A DNA stretch of 64,000 nucleotides from CAZNER01 sp964572065 (GCA_964572065.1 CAZNER010000001.1:9807-73806); one strand, 5' to 3'; shown: positions 44,741 through 53,911, counted from the stretch's first letter. Program-made: numbers and translations. Notes: a model not told the origin generated them from the sequence alone.

Positions 44741-45637
44741 TTATTTTTTATTGTCTTTAATGCTCGGAGCTATGTCGTGTAAATGCCTATATAATCCTTG
44801 ATTATGATAACCTTTTTCTACAACCTTTAAATTATAAATAGGTTTATTGTCGTATATTAAATAGAACAAGCTATATAATTCATTATCCCCCCATCTATAT
44901 TTATAAATACCTCCAGCACTATTTATAGCCGCTACCCACTTCTTCCATAAAATAGAACGAAACATAGAAGTCTTCATTATATAAGAATCTGCCCAAGGCA
45001 AAAAATGAAAATTTTCTTCTGCTTTGTTATCTTCTAACAGATTTTGTAATAATCTGGACTTAGGCGTTATATTATTTACAAGCAAAAAATTCTTTGTAAA
45101 TTGCCATAAATTAATTCTGGTATCTAAATGTCCTTGATGTGGTTTTCCGTTTTTAAGTCTTTGACCCACTATTAAAGCTCCCATACTTTCAGTTCTTTTA
45201 CTCATAAACTCAAATGGATCATAAGGCAATTCTTTAATATAACCAGATTCATCATCATAAAAAGCTATATAATCGTAATTTTTAAATTCTGTATTTGGAT
45301 AATTATAACAATTAACTATAAAATGACACATATGTAAATAACCTTTTCGAGCAATAGAAAAAGCTTTTTTAACATACCAAAGATTCGTACGATTATAAAA
45401 TAATTCTTTTTTTGATATGTGTTTTGGAGTATTGTAATCTATTCTTCGGAAATAAATATTTTTCGAGATCGTATCCCAAACCCTTTTTCTAAAATCTACA
45501 TCTTCGTAAACAGTATCAAAGTAATATACATAAACAGGATAATTATGTTTATAATTATAATAAGTAAATAAAGATTGTAAAAACCTCGGCAAACATTTTT
45601 TTCGAGAAGAAAGTAAATTTATACAAGCTTTTAACAT
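44741..45637 (-). CDS. GT15-like glycosyltransferase (KRE2/MNT1-type alpha-mannosyltransferase fold)
   Basis: 298 aa. Segments recall the fungal GT15 family: GYLHMCHFIVNCYNYPNTEF with DYIAFYDDESGYIKELPYDP (metal-site equivalent), FLPWADSYIMKTSMFRS, and the end block SAGGIYKYRWGDNELYSLFY with YHNQGLY. GT15 enzymes transfer alpha-mannose from GDP-mannose. Unusual in a bacterial virus. Its first codons lie in an 80-bp repeat that is duplicated on the far side of the neighbouring sulfotransferase. Confidence 0.7.
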   Translation of the reverse strand: MLKACINLLSSRKKCLPRFLQSLFTYYNYKHNYPVYVYYFDTVYEDVDFRKRVWDTISKNIYFRRIDYNTPKHISKKELFYNRTNLWYVKKAFSIARKGYLHMCHFIVNCYNYPNTEFKNYDYIAFYDDESGYIKELPYDPFEFMSKRTESMGALIVGQRLKNGKPHQGHLDTRINLWQFTKNFLLVNNITPKSRLLQNLLEDNKAEENFHFLPWADSYIMKTSMFRSILWKKWVAAINSAGGIYKYRWGDNELYSLFYLIYDNKPIYNLKVVEKGYHNQGLYRHLHDIAPSIKDNKK

Positions 45638-45670
45638 TTCTTTAAATCCTCTTTGTAAAGATTTTTTATA
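45591..45670. repeat. Direct repeat copy 1 (80 bp)
   Basis: Covers the first 47 bases of the intact GT15-like gene and the 33 bases before it. Matches copy 2 at 46373-46451 with one substitution and one T-run length difference. The matching continues in diverged form to about 45700. Confidence 0.9.
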
Positions 45671-45699
45671 GTTTAAATAAGTTTATTATATTTCTCTTT
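45631..45699 (-). pseudogene. Remnant of the C-terminus of an FkbM-like gene
   Basis: Reads KEKYNKLI, stop, TIKNLYKEDLKKC, stop. The intact protein at 46412-47257 ends KEYDKVIQIIKNLYKEDLKKC. So this is a decayed second copy of that gene's end, with a CAA-to-TAA type change, placed just before the GT15-like gene. Confidence 0.75.
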
Positions 45700-45755
45700 A
45701 AAACCTTAAACTTGTAATTATTAATAAACAATCAAATACCCATAATTATAAATTA

Positions 45756-46361
45756 CTATTGCTTTACAAAGAAGGGAGGTAAAGAATCCTGTAATTTTAT
45801 CAATTTTTCATATCTTTGAGTTAATAACTTTTGAATCTGTAAATCCTTTGAAAGATAATCAGAAATTCTATGTTTAAAGGTTTTTCGTAAAACAATAGCA
45901 TAATTGGAATCGAGTTTTAAAAACTTTAACAACTCATTTATAATTTGAGGCAATTTTTCGTATCTAACAAAAATTAGAGAATTTCCCGGTCCAGGATTAA
46001 AATCAAACCACGCTTTAAAATAGTCATATAATTCAAAAATATCTTCAGAATAATTCATCAAAAAAGTTTCTAAATTAAAATTTAATGGTACCATCTTCCT
46101 TTTAATACTGTGATTAATAAAAAACATATTTATCCAATTTTTATTTTTGCCGTTTTGACTCCTTTTCCATTCTTGTCTTCTAAAAAAAGATAGCACAGCA
46201 TTACGAGGATCTCCATAAATAATTATATGAATATTACACAATCCGGGAATTGGCCTGCGGTGTGGGTTGTGCTTAGAATTTCGTACTACTACATATTTTT
46301 CTAAAAAAGAAACTAAAAAGTGATAACCGCAACCACCATAACTAAATATTCGAATACTCAT
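45756..46361 (-). CDS. Sulfotransferase-like protein, 201 aa, inserted between repeats
   Basis: PAPS-type loop IFSYGGCGYHFLVSFLEKY at the N-terminus and 3'-phosphate-type IIIYGDPRNAVLSFFRR; NSLIFVRYEKLP in the core. Paralogue of 44013-44714. Own ribosome binding site AAGGAG. The gene lies exactly between two 80-bp direct repeats and so appears to have been inserted into, or duplicated within, an ancestral FkbM-GT15 gene junction. Confidence 0.72.
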   Translation of the reverse strand: MSIRIFSYGGCGYHFLVSFLEKYVVVRNSKHNPHRRPIPGLCNIHIIIYGDPRNAVLSFFRRQEWKRSQNGKNKNWINMFFINHSIKRKMVPLNFNLETFLMNYSEDIFELYDYFKAWFDFNPGPGNSLIFVRYEKLPQIINELLKFLKLDSNYAIVLRKTFKHRISDYLSKDLQIQKLLTQRYEKLIKLQDSLPPFFVKQ

Positions 46362-46370
46362 AATTGCTCC

Positions 46371-46418
46371 TTAAACATTTTTTCGAGAAGAAAGTAAATT
46401 TATACAAGCTTTTAACAT
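46371..46418 (-). pseudogene. Remnant of the N-terminus of the GT15-like gene
   Basis: Reads MLKACINLLSSRKNV then a stop; the intact GT15-like protein starts MLKACINLLSSRKKCLPRF. The ATG overlaps the end of the FkbM-like gene, as expected of an original operon junction. The downstream part is lost and the TAA sits just before the ribosome binding site of the sulfotransferase gene. Confidence 0.8.
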
Positions 46419-46451
46419 TTCTTTAAATCCTCTTTATAAAGATTTTTTATA
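46373..46451. repeat. Direct repeat copy 2 (79 bp)
   Basis: Covers the 3' end of the intact FkbM-like gene and the first codons of the truncated GT15-like remnant. Near-identical to copy 1 at 45591-45670. Confidence 0.9.
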
Positions 46452-47257
46452 ATTTGAATAACTTTATCATATTCTTTAATAATCCATTCTTTTCTTCTAT
46501 CAAAACCGTAGCTTTTATAATTCGTTTGTTGTAATATATTTATTATAATACTATTAGTTAATTTTACGGTATCTAAACATTGTTGTATATAAGGAATTCT
46601 TCTAGGAATAGCTAATAATCCGTTATAATATTGTTCTAATAAAGATTTAGAAACATTAAAAAAAGTAAAAAATTCTTTTTTAATAAAAAAAGCGTCTTGA
46701 TAACTACATAAAAGCTTATAACCTTTACTTTCAAAAACAGAATTCATAACTTGTAAACTCTGTTGTATGTTATACTTAGCTATTATTTTAGGTACTCTTT
46801 TATAAAACGGGTGTAATACCTGACCTCCTTCGATACAAACAACTATAGGTAAATGTTTAATAATAGTTTCGAAAATTTCTAAATCTAAACCGTCTATATC
46901 AATAGAACAAAAAGCAATCTGAGGAACCTTTTTATAGGTATTCTCCAATATATTATCAAATAAATTATTGCCAGAAAAACCCACAGCAATATTTACGCAA
47001 CGAATGTTTTTATCCTTTTTATAATTTTGTTGTAAGTAATCAAATTTATTTTTATTACTTTCTATAAAAAGCCCTGACCAACCATATTCGTATAACCGTC
47101 TACAATTACTACCTTTAATACCATCCCAAGCACCAAATTCTACAAAAAAACCGGTATTCACAGCTAATTCCTTAAATATATATTCTATAATACCATCATT
47201 TCCGCAAGTAGAATACTTATCATATTTATAATTTAATATATTCTTTTTTACACTCAT
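46412..47257 (-). CDS. FkbM-like methyltransferase-family protein, 281 aa
   Basis: Motifs CGNDGIIEYIFKELAVNTGF, FFVEFGAWDGIKGSN, SGLFIESNKNKF and AFCSIDIDGLDLEIFETI, as in the gene at 41826-42470 but with a longer C-terminal region. Possible sugar O-methyltransferase or related enzyme. Its last codons lie in the duplicated 80-bp segment. Confidence 0.7.
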   Translation of the reverse strand: MSVKKNILNYKYDKYSTCGNDGIIEYIFKELAVNTGFFVEFGAWDGIKGSNCRRLYEYGWSGLFIESNKNKFDYLQQNYKKDKNIRCVNIAVGFSGNNLFDNILENTYKKVPQIAFCSIDIDGLDLEIFETIIKHLPIVVCIEGGQVLHPFYKRVPKIIAKYNIQQSLQVMNSVFESKGYKLLCSYQDAFFIKKEFFTFFNVSKSLLEQYYNGLLAIPRRIPYIQQCLDTVKLTNSIIINILQQTNYKSYGFDRRKEWIIKEYDKVIQIIKNLYKEDLKKC

Positions 47258-47263
47258 TTATAT

Positions 47264-48241
47264 TTACTCTTTAGATTTTAATATCTGATTTACAATCCAA
47301 GGATAAGTTTTTATTAAACCTTCTTTTAAAGTATATTGAACTTTCCAACCTAAAGTTGCTATTTTGTTACTTATTAAAACTCTGGCTTCTACGCCAACGG
47401 GCCCCGGAATTGAATGTAATTTTATAGTTTTATTGGCTACGCTGGCTATAGTAGCTGCTAACTCTGTTACAGAAACAAATTCTGCTGAACCAATGTTTGC
47501 TGGTTCAGTTAAAGAAGATTGCATTAATATATATATACCCTTAATAGTATCATCTATGTAAGTATAAGAACGTACAGCCGTACCATCCCCCCAAATATCT
47601 ATAGTACTGCCATCGTTCGCTATAGCTATTTTACGGCATAAAGCCGCGGGAGCCTTTTCTCTACCTCCTCGCCAAGTACCTTCTGGCCCATAACAGTTTT
47701 GAAATCTAGCTATTCTAATAGTCATGCCATATTTACGACCGAAAGCAGCAATCATGCGTTCTGTATATAATTTCTCCCAACCATATTCGTTGTCTGGAAA
47801 AGCTGGATAAGCAGCTTCTTCCGGCAAAGCTTTTTCTCCTATACGCATATTTCTATAAACACAAGCAGAAGAAGAAAAGAAATATTTTTTAACGCCTTTT
47901 TTAGCACAAGCATGAATCATATGAATATTTATTAAAGCGGAATTGTGCATGATTTCACATTCTGCAGATTCAATAAAACCCATACCTCCCATATCTGCTG
48001 CGAGTTGGTATACTTCATCGGGTACTTGTTTGTTGTCTATATCCATATCTTTTATATCGACAGCTTTTATACAATTTCCTGGATCTCTCAAATCTAATAA
48101 AAGAAAATCGTCTGCTGTGCTGGCTGAAAATTCTGGGTGTTTCAAATCAACCCCTCGAACCCAATAGCCTTCTTTTTTAAGTTTCTTGACTAAATGAGAA
48201 CCTATAAAACCGCCAGCTCCTGTCACTAAAGCTGTTTTCAT
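47264..48241 (-). CDS. gme: GDP-mannose 3,5-epimerase
   Basis: 325 aa short-chain dehydrogenase-type epimerase giving GDP-L-galactose (and GDP-L-gulose) from GDP-mannose. Rossmann loop VTGAGGFIGSHLVKKL; family-specific LAADMGGMGFIESAECEIMH; catalytic FSSSACVYRN and NEYGWEKLYTERM; and RIARFQNCYGPEGTWRGGRE followed by KAPAALCRK, which is almost the plant GME sequence in that stretch. Good AAGGAG. The only nucleotide-sugar enzyme I see in the cluster. Confidence 0.9.
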   Translation of the reverse strand: MKTALVTGAGGFIGSHLVKKLKKEGYWVRGVDLKHPEFSASTADDFLLLDLRDPGNCIKAVDIKDMDIDNKQVPDEVYQLAADMGGMGFIESAECEIMHNSALINIHMIHACAKKGVKKYFFSSSACVYRNMRIGEKALPEEAAYPAFPDNEYGWEKLYTERMIAAFGRKYGMTIRIARFQNCYGPEGTWRGGREKAPAALCRKIAIANDGSTIDIWGDGTAVRSYTYIDDTIKGIYILMQSSLTEPANIGSAEFVSVTELAATIASVANKTIKLHSIPGPVGVEARVLISNKIATLGWKVQYTLKEGLIKTYPWIVNQILKSKE

Positions 48242-48264
48242 AATAATACTCCTTTCTTAAATAA

Positions 48265-48810
48265 TTATTGATATACCCCTTCAATTTTAAACTTTACATT
48301 TTTAATATCTTTTAATTGTTGAATTAAAAAATCATGTTTTAATTTTGAATACCCCGTCTTAGTATAATGAAATTCTACAGATAAATCATTTATATAGTGA
48401 ATAGTCTTGTCTTTAAGCATTTTTTGTAATACCTCATATTCCGCGCCTTCAATATCCATCCTTAAAATAATATAATCATCTTTCTTGAAAGTTCTAACTA
48501 ACCAATGACTAAAATCTATACATTTAACTTTAAAAGCTGCTTCTTTATCTACATTATTTTTACTTCCGATAAGTGTACTACCTGTCGCTGTTAATTTTTT
48601 TGAATTAATAAAAAACTCTACCCAACCATAATATATCCATAAAGCATAATCTAAAAATAATATATCTTCCCTATTTACTAAATATTTCTTAAAATAAGGA
48701 TTTGGTTCAAAACAATAAATCTCAAAAGAAGGTTCATAAAAACTTTCTTGTTTAAAAGCCTCTATAGATTGGCCTTTGTGGCCTCCGGCGTCTATAAAAA
48801 TTTTTCGCAT
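48265..48810 (-). CDS. FkbM-family methyltransferase, 181 aa
   Basis: Begins directly with the SAM loop IFIDAGGHKGQSIEAFKQ, then FEIYCFEPNPYFKKYLVN and the diagnostic DYIILRMDIEGAEYEVLQKM. A minimal, short member. Likely O-methylates a sugar of the cluster product. Confidence 0.82.
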   Translation of the reverse strand: MRKIFIDAGGHKGQSIEAFKQESFYEPSFEIYCFEPNPYFKKYLVNREDILFLDYALWIYYGWVEFFINSKKLTATGSTLIGSKNNVDKEAAFKVKCIDFSHWLVRTFKKDDYIILRMDIEGAEYEVLQKMLKDKTIHYINDLSVEFHYTKTGYSKLKHDFLIQQLKDIKNVKFKIEGVYQ

Positions 48811-48830
48811 ATATTTATCTTAAAAATATA

Positions 48831-49739
48831 TCAAAACAAACAACTTTGTAATACTTCTAAATATTGTTTAGAAACATGACTAATTTGTAAAATCTCAGGC
48901 AATTTCACTCTATCTCTTTTAAAATACTTTTCATGTAAAGCTTTTAACAATTTTTGTTCTATAATATTAGGTAAAATATTAAAAGATTCTTTATAATAGT
49001 CAATCTTTTCTTCTTTTTCTTCTCCCGATAATATAATACAACCTTCAATAAGTCGAGACATTTCTGTCGCCCCACCGCAGGCATCCGTAGTAATAATGGG
49101 TATACCAGCGCCTACTATTTCTAGAAAAGCGTTTGGACACCAATCTTTTTTTGCTATATAAATCCCTAAATCCATTTTTTGTAAAAGGGCTTTAATCTGT
49201 TCTTGATTTCTTTGTCCATGATATTTTACATTAATAATATTTCTTTGTATATCTGGGTTACCTATTACGTGTAAAAAACTATTAGGATGTTTTACTACAA
49301 ACTTTTCAAATATATTTAATATCTCTTTTAACCTTTTCCAACGTCGCCAAGAAGCTAATACTACTATATTAAATTCTTTATGGGGTATATAAGAACTACA
49401 CCAATTTGGTTCTATGCCATTATATATTATTGTATTTTTATTTTCTGGTACTTGTAAATATTGTTGACAAACTTTTTTACAAAAACTACTTTGATAAACA
49501 ACTTTACAAGCAATTTGGGTACTTTTTCGTACTTTAGAAATATGGCTTTTATCGTTCAAAAATAAACCGTCTAATCTTAAAACTTTGGGTAAGTTCGTTT
49601 TGGTTTTAAATTCTATAAAAGAAAGATGTATATTCGCTTTTTTAAAATCAGAAACTATGTTATGATTTAAATTTTTCCAATGGGGTATTAACCTTTGAGT
49701 AAATATATGGGTTTTACCATTATCAATAAAAATATTCAT
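48831..49739 (-). CDS. GT4-type glycosyltransferase, 302 aa
   Basis: GT-B fold: TIIYNGIEPNWCSS, NIVVLASWRRWKRLKEILNI (donor domain start), and the EX7E-type region KKDWCPNAFLEIVGAGIPII with TDACGGATEM. N-terminal acceptor domain is short. Directly abuts the tandem GT4 gene upstream, one base apart. Confidence 0.82.
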   Translation of the reverse strand: MNIFIDNGKTHIFTQRLIPHWKNLNHNIVSDFKKANIHLSFIEFKTKTNLPKVLRLDGLFLNDKSHISKVRKSTQIACKVVYQSSFCKKVCQQYLQVPENKNTIIYNGIEPNWCSSYIPHKEFNIVVLASWRRWKRLKEILNIFEKFVVKHPNSFLHVIGNPDIQRNIINVKYHGQRNQEQIKALLQKMDLGIYIAKKDWCPNAFLEIVGAGIPIITTDACGGATEMSRLIEGCIILSGEEKEEKIDYYKESFNILPNIIEQKLLKALHEKYFKRDRVKLPEILQISHVSKQYLEVLQSCLF

Positions 49740-51680
49740 TTATAAAGTTTGTGCCTTTAAAAAAACTTGTTTATAACGTAAATTAACATCTTCAATATTT
49801 AAATTTGGAATTTTTGTTTTTATTCTATCTTGATATTTAAAATAAGAATTAAATAATCCACGTATTTGTTCTGCGCCGAGCTTAGATAAAGAAGTTATAT
49901 AATCTTTTTTTTGAGTGTCTACCTCTAAAACTTTTCCGGTATTACCTACAAAAATTCCCACAGAACCACCTTGAATACAAATAATAGGTACACCACAAAC
50001 AAAACTTTCTAAAACTATATTCTGCCAATCATCAGGCAAAGGATGATATAAAGCATCTAATTTATTATATATTTCAAGTCGTTTTTTTGCATCTGGTTTG
50101 CTAAAATAAGTATATATATTATCTTGCAATTTATACAATATAGTTTTAGACATATTATCTCTAAAATGTTTTTGACATTCTTTATTAATTTTTCCAATAA
50201 AAAACAAATTCATAGAATAATTCTTTCTCTTGCATTCAAAAAATATCTCAAATAAACTATTTATCTGAAAAGGATATTCAAAAGGTCCAAAAATACCAAC
50301 GTTTTGTAATTTTCTATTTCTTCCTCGATATTTAAAAAATTCTAAATCTACATTATTTTGTATGATATCGAAATTTTTCTCTCTAAAATATAAGGCATCG
50401 GCTTTATTTTTTATATGTATATTAGAATATATTACAAAATCGGCATTTTTAAGACAGAAAAGAACTTTACTATTATATTCTTTCATGCGTTTTGTAAAAG
50501 TTGTTTGTAACATCTCATAAAATATAGAGTAATAAAAACTCGAAAGTTTAAAAACAATTTTAATATTTTTTTCTTTTAACGAATTTAAAATTTCTTGATC
50601 AAAAAAAGTATTATCATAAAAAGCCGCTATTCCTTTTTTCGGTTGTCGTACTATATTTACATATTTTGTATCTATAGTAGTTTTATATTTATCTTCTGCT
50701 TTTAAAAAAATAGTACAAGATTTATACTTAGGATTCTTTAACACTTTTTCATAAATAGTAATTAATTTTTGGCCTGTTTGTTTCCAAGTAAAATTATTTA
50801 ATATAAATTTATGTAATTTATCATTCAAAGGAGTTTTTAAAACTTTATTTAAAGTTTCTTTCATACTAGACAAACTAGAAGTACAATAAAAACCGTAACC
50901 CCCTAAATATTCTTCTATGCAACCTACTTTTGTAGTAATTACGTGACAACCCGCAGCAGCCCCCTCAATACAAGCAAGTGAGGCAACTTCTGATGTCGAT
51001 GGTTGCATAACAATACTAGCTTTCTTAAAAACTTCAATCATCTGTTCATGCGGTATCCAATCATTAAATTTTATATTATGATTTGAAGCTTCTTTTATGC
51101 ATTTATCATAATAATTATAGTCACTGCGTTCTTTACGGCCATAAAAATCTATCGGTATATTATATTCCTTTGCAACTTTTATAGTAGCCAATTGATTTTT
51201 CAATCCGCAATAAGGACCTACTTGTATTATTTTGCTTTCTTTTTTATTTATAGGTAAATCTTTAAATAAAGAAGCTTCTACACCATTATGTACTATATAA
51301 CAATTTTTTTGGTTTTTAAAACCAGCACTTATAGCATCTTGTTTTTCCCTTTTTCCCAAAAAAATAACAGCTTCAGCTTCTCTAAAACAATTATCATAAC
51401 ATTGATAATGCCTACCTTGTTTATGATAATTGGAAAGGCCCCAATAAATAGGAGACCAAACAATAGGTTTAGATAAGCTATGAGCTATTTTTATATAAGT
51501 ATAAGCTTTCACAAATAAATGAATAACATCAAAATCTTTTAAGTGTTTATGATCACTAGTAGTTTTAAGAAAAACTTTATATCCAAGTTTTTCTATAGCT
51601 TTCGCTGTTTCTATAATTTGTACTGCATGACCACCTTTGGGTAAACACCTCAATCCTGGCATCCAAAGACAGATATTCAT
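49740..51680 (-). CDS. Tandem GT4-GT4 glycosyltransferase, 646 aa
   Basis: Two GT-B modules in one chain. First (1-325): LRCLPKGGHAVQIIETAKAI, VHNGVEASLF, IIQVGPYCGLKNQLATIKVA and STSEVASLACIEGAAAGCHV. Second (about 330-646): IIQNNVDLEFFKYRG, LQNVGIFGPFEYPFQINSLF and HPLPDDWQNIVLESFVCGVP. Could add two successive sugars to a chain. The second module's acceptor domain looks degraded. Overlaps the GT2 gene upstream by 4 bases. Confidence 0.8.
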   Translation of the reverse strand: MNICLWMPGLRCLPKGGHAVQIIETAKAIEKLGYKVFLKTTSDHKHLKDFDVIHLFVKAYTYIKIAHSLSKPIVWSPIYWGLSNYHKQGRHYQCYDNCFREAEAVIFLGKREKQDAISAGFKNQKNCYIVHNGVEASLFKDLPINKKESKIIQVGPYCGLKNQLATIKVAKEYNIPIDFYGRKERSDYNYYDKCIKEASNHNIKFNDWIPHEQMIEVFKKASIVMQPSTSEVASLACIEGAAAGCHVITTKVGCIEEYLGGYGFYCTSSLSSMKETLNKVLKTPLNDKLHKFILNNFTWKQTGQKLITIYEKVLKNPKYKSCTIFLKAEDKYKTTIDTKYVNIVRQPKKGIAAFYDNTFFDQEILNSLKEKNIKIVFKLSSFYYSIFYEMLQTTFTKRMKEYNSKVLFCLKNADFVIYSNIHIKNKADALYFREKNFDIIQNNVDLEFFKYRGRNRKLQNVGIFGPFEYPFQINSLFEIFFECKRKNYSMNLFFIGKINKECQKHFRDNMSKTILYKLQDNIYTYFSKPDAKKRLEIYNKLDALYHPLPDDWQNIVLESFVCGVPIICIQGGSVGIFVGNTGKVLEVDTQKKDYITSLSKLGAEQIRGLFNSYFKYQDRIKTKIPNLNIEDVNLRYKQVFLKAQTL

Positions 51681-52360
51681 TTTTTATTTCTCCAATGTTG
51701 TTGTATTTTTCTAACCCATTCTTGTTGTTCCGCGTTTCTTGTTCTACTCATTTGATTTGCGTGTCCTTTCCATATACAACAGAAATGGTTTATTTTCGCT
51801 ATCTTGAAACCTTTAAAAACCAGACGTAACCACATATCATAATCACCACAACAAATAATCTTATCATTATAACCGCCCGCATCAAAAAAAGCTTTTTTAC
51901 GATAAGCGACGCTTGAATGACATATTGGATTACAAGTAAGTAACCTTTGTTTACTAAAATTTGGAGTAGGTTTAATAGGTTTAGAACCCAAAAACCAATC
52001 ACCGCATACTAAAGTTACGTCTTTATGTCTGTCTAAATAATCGCATTGTATAATTAATCTGTCATTAGTCATCATATCATCAGAATCTAACTCTACTATA
52101 TAATCTCCAACAGCTTTTTTATTACCGTAATTTCTAGCATTAACCCATGTATTATAATGTTTATCTAATTTATAAACTCTTAATCTTGGATATCCGGCTT
52201 TTTGTAAAAAAGATACTGTTTTATCGGTAGAACCGTCATCTACTACTATAATTTCGAAGTCATCAAAACCAGTACAAGAAGTATTTAAGTAGACACTTTC
52301 AAGACAACGTTCTATAAATTTTCTAGAATTATATGTTGGAATTACAACAGAACATTTCAT
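51677..52360 (-). CDS. GT2 glycosyltransferase, 227 aa
   Basis: GT-A fold with CSVVIPTYNSRKFIERCLES, IIVVDDGSTDKTVSFL, metal motif IVELDSDDMM and AYRKKAFFDAGGYND. Inverting family 2 enzyme with unknown sugar and acceptor. Overlaps both neighbours by 4 bases. Confidence 0.88.
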   Translation of the reverse strand: MKCSVVIPTYNSRKFIERCLESVYLNTSCTGFDDFEIIVVDDGSTDKTVSFLQKAGYPRLRVYKLDKHYNTWVNARNYGNKKAVGDYIVELDSDDMMTNDRLIIQCDYLDRHKDVTLVCGDWFLGSKPIKPTPNFSKQRLLTCNPICHSSVAYRKKAFFDAGGYNDKIICCGDYDMWLRLVFKGFKIAKINHFCCIWKGHANQMSRTRNAEQQEWVRKIQQHWRNKK

Positions 52361-53340
52361 GTTTTAAACTCTTTATATGATTCCGTATATTTAAATATGG
52401 GTATTCTTCCAAGGAAATACAAAACTTTTGAATATTCTTTTTGTTCTGTTCCTTGATTTGTTTCTATTTTTTTCACTTGGTTAACCAATAAATCTTCTTC
52501 TTTTTGAATACATTTAACTTCTTTTCTTGTTTCAGTTTCGATATTTATAGGAATTATCGGTTCCTGTCGCTTTTTGATATCTTTAAACTTCCAAGCTTTC
52601 CTTTTTAATTTCTCATGCTTTTCCATATCAATATATTTATTATTCCAAACTTCAGGACAAAAATCATTATAATAAGGACCTGCAGCATGAAAGCATTTTA
52701 CATCTTTTAATATACCCGCTCTTAAATGGTTTTGTTCAAGCCGCTTTATATAATTACCATCTTCAAAAAAATAAATACGATCTTTTAAATAAATAAATTC
52801 CCCTACTTTATCATATACTGTTCTCGGAATCATAGAACACCAACCACCAACTGGTCCGTATTTAATAACGAAATCTTCATAATTCTTTTCTGTATATTGA
52901 TAGTCTGCCCAAATACCTCCATTCGTATGTTCGTTCTGTACTACGTCTAAAGCTAAAAAACCTAATAACTTATCTTTATGAAAAGCTTTTAACATTAAAT
53001 AAATAAAATCTCTATCTGGCAAATCAATAACATCATCATCAATCTCTAAAAAATGAGTACCAGTAGCTAATCTAGCTAACAAACAAAAAGCATTACAACC
53101 AATATTAGTATGAAAATTTATACCGTAAAAATCTTGTATAAATTTATTTTTTTGTTTTAAATTATTTAAAGACAAATTATTAATAAAAGAAGCAGTATTA
53201 TCTGTACTGCCATTATTCCATATAAGTAACTCAAAAGGATGTCGTATTTTATTTATTATAGCATTAAAACATTTTTCAAACAATGGAAATCTATTATAAG
53301 TTACTAATAATATACTAACATAATTGCCTGTTTTTTTCAT
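52357..53340 (-). CDS. GT2-like glycosyltransferase, 327 aa
   Basis: YVSILLVTYNRFPLFEKCFN, LLIWNNGSTDNTASFI, metal motif HFLEIDDDVIDLPD and FFEDGNYIKRL. A lysine/glutamate-rich C-terminal extension after about 255 has no recognised fold. Similar in style to phage GT2 proteins with an Asn-Asn-Gly nucleotide motif. Confidence 0.82.
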   Translation of the reverse strand: MKKTGNYVSILLVTYNRFPLFEKCFNAIINKIRHPFELLIWNNGSTDNTASFINNLSLNNLKQKNKFIQDFYGINFHTNIGCNAFCLLARLATGTHFLEIDDDVIDLPDRDFIYLMLKAFHKDKLLGFLALDVVQNEHTNGGIWADYQYTEKNYEDFVIKYGPVGGWCSMIPRTVYDKVGEFIYLKDRIYFFEDGNYIKRLEQNHLRAGILKDVKCFHAAGPYYNDFCPEVWNNKYIDMEKHEKLKRKAWKFKDIKKRQEPIIPINIETETRKEVKCIQKEEDLLVNQVKKIETNQGTEQKEYSKVLYFLGRIPIFKYTESYKEFKT

Positions 53341-53909
53341 ATTTTTCTACCTATACAACCAAGACCGCAACCCGATCTTTCTTCATTATAAACAAAATCT
53401 TTATGAGCATTTAAAAATTTTTTTACTCCTCGCATTAAATCTATACCGGGAGTTGCTATGTCATGTAGTAATATATAACCATCATCTTTTATTTTCTTAT
53501 ACCACAAAGTAAGCTCTTTATATATATGCCCTTCTGTATGTTCTGTATCTATAAATAATAAATCTATAGTTCTTTTTTCCCAACTTTTATGGGCTTCTAG
53601 ACTAGATTCGGTATTAAAAGTCCAAAAATCATTAAATTTATTAGAATCTCCCAATCTTTCTATAAAAGTAGTGTTTGGAGGACCGACCCGTTTTTGTAGG
53701 GGTATTATATCATAACTATATAAATGACCCCCAACTGTAACTATCCCGGCAAGTAATGCTTGTGTTGAAACTCCTCCTCTTACTCCCAATTCTACTACAG
53801 TTTTAGCATTTAAATATATAACAAAATTCATCAAAACTGTAAGATGCGGTCTTATATCAGAAGATATTTTAGATAATCCCTTTAAATTATCTAATAATAA
53901 TTTTTGCAT
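53337..53909 (-). CDS. Class I methyltransferase (Methyltransf_24/CmcI-like), 190 aa
   Basis: SAM-loop AKTVVELGVRGGVSTQALLA, acidic strand GHLYSYDIIP, and IDLLFIDTEHTEGHIYKELT with DGYILLHDIATPG. This pattern is shared by O-methyltransferases and cephalosporin-hydroxylase-like enzymes linked to rhamnose or sugar methylation. Overlaps the GT2 gene by 4 bases. Confidence 0.78.
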   Translation of the reverse strand: MQKLLLDNLKGLSKISSDIRPHLTVLMNFVIYLNAKTVVELGVRGGVSTQALLAGIVTVGGHLYSYDIIPLQKRVGPPNTTFIERLGDSNKFNDFWTFNTESSLEAHKSWEKRTIDLLFIDTEHTEGHIYKELTLWYKKIKDDGYILLHDIATPGIDLMRGVKKFLNAHKDFVYNEERSGCGLGCIGRKI

Positions 53910-53911
53910 TT

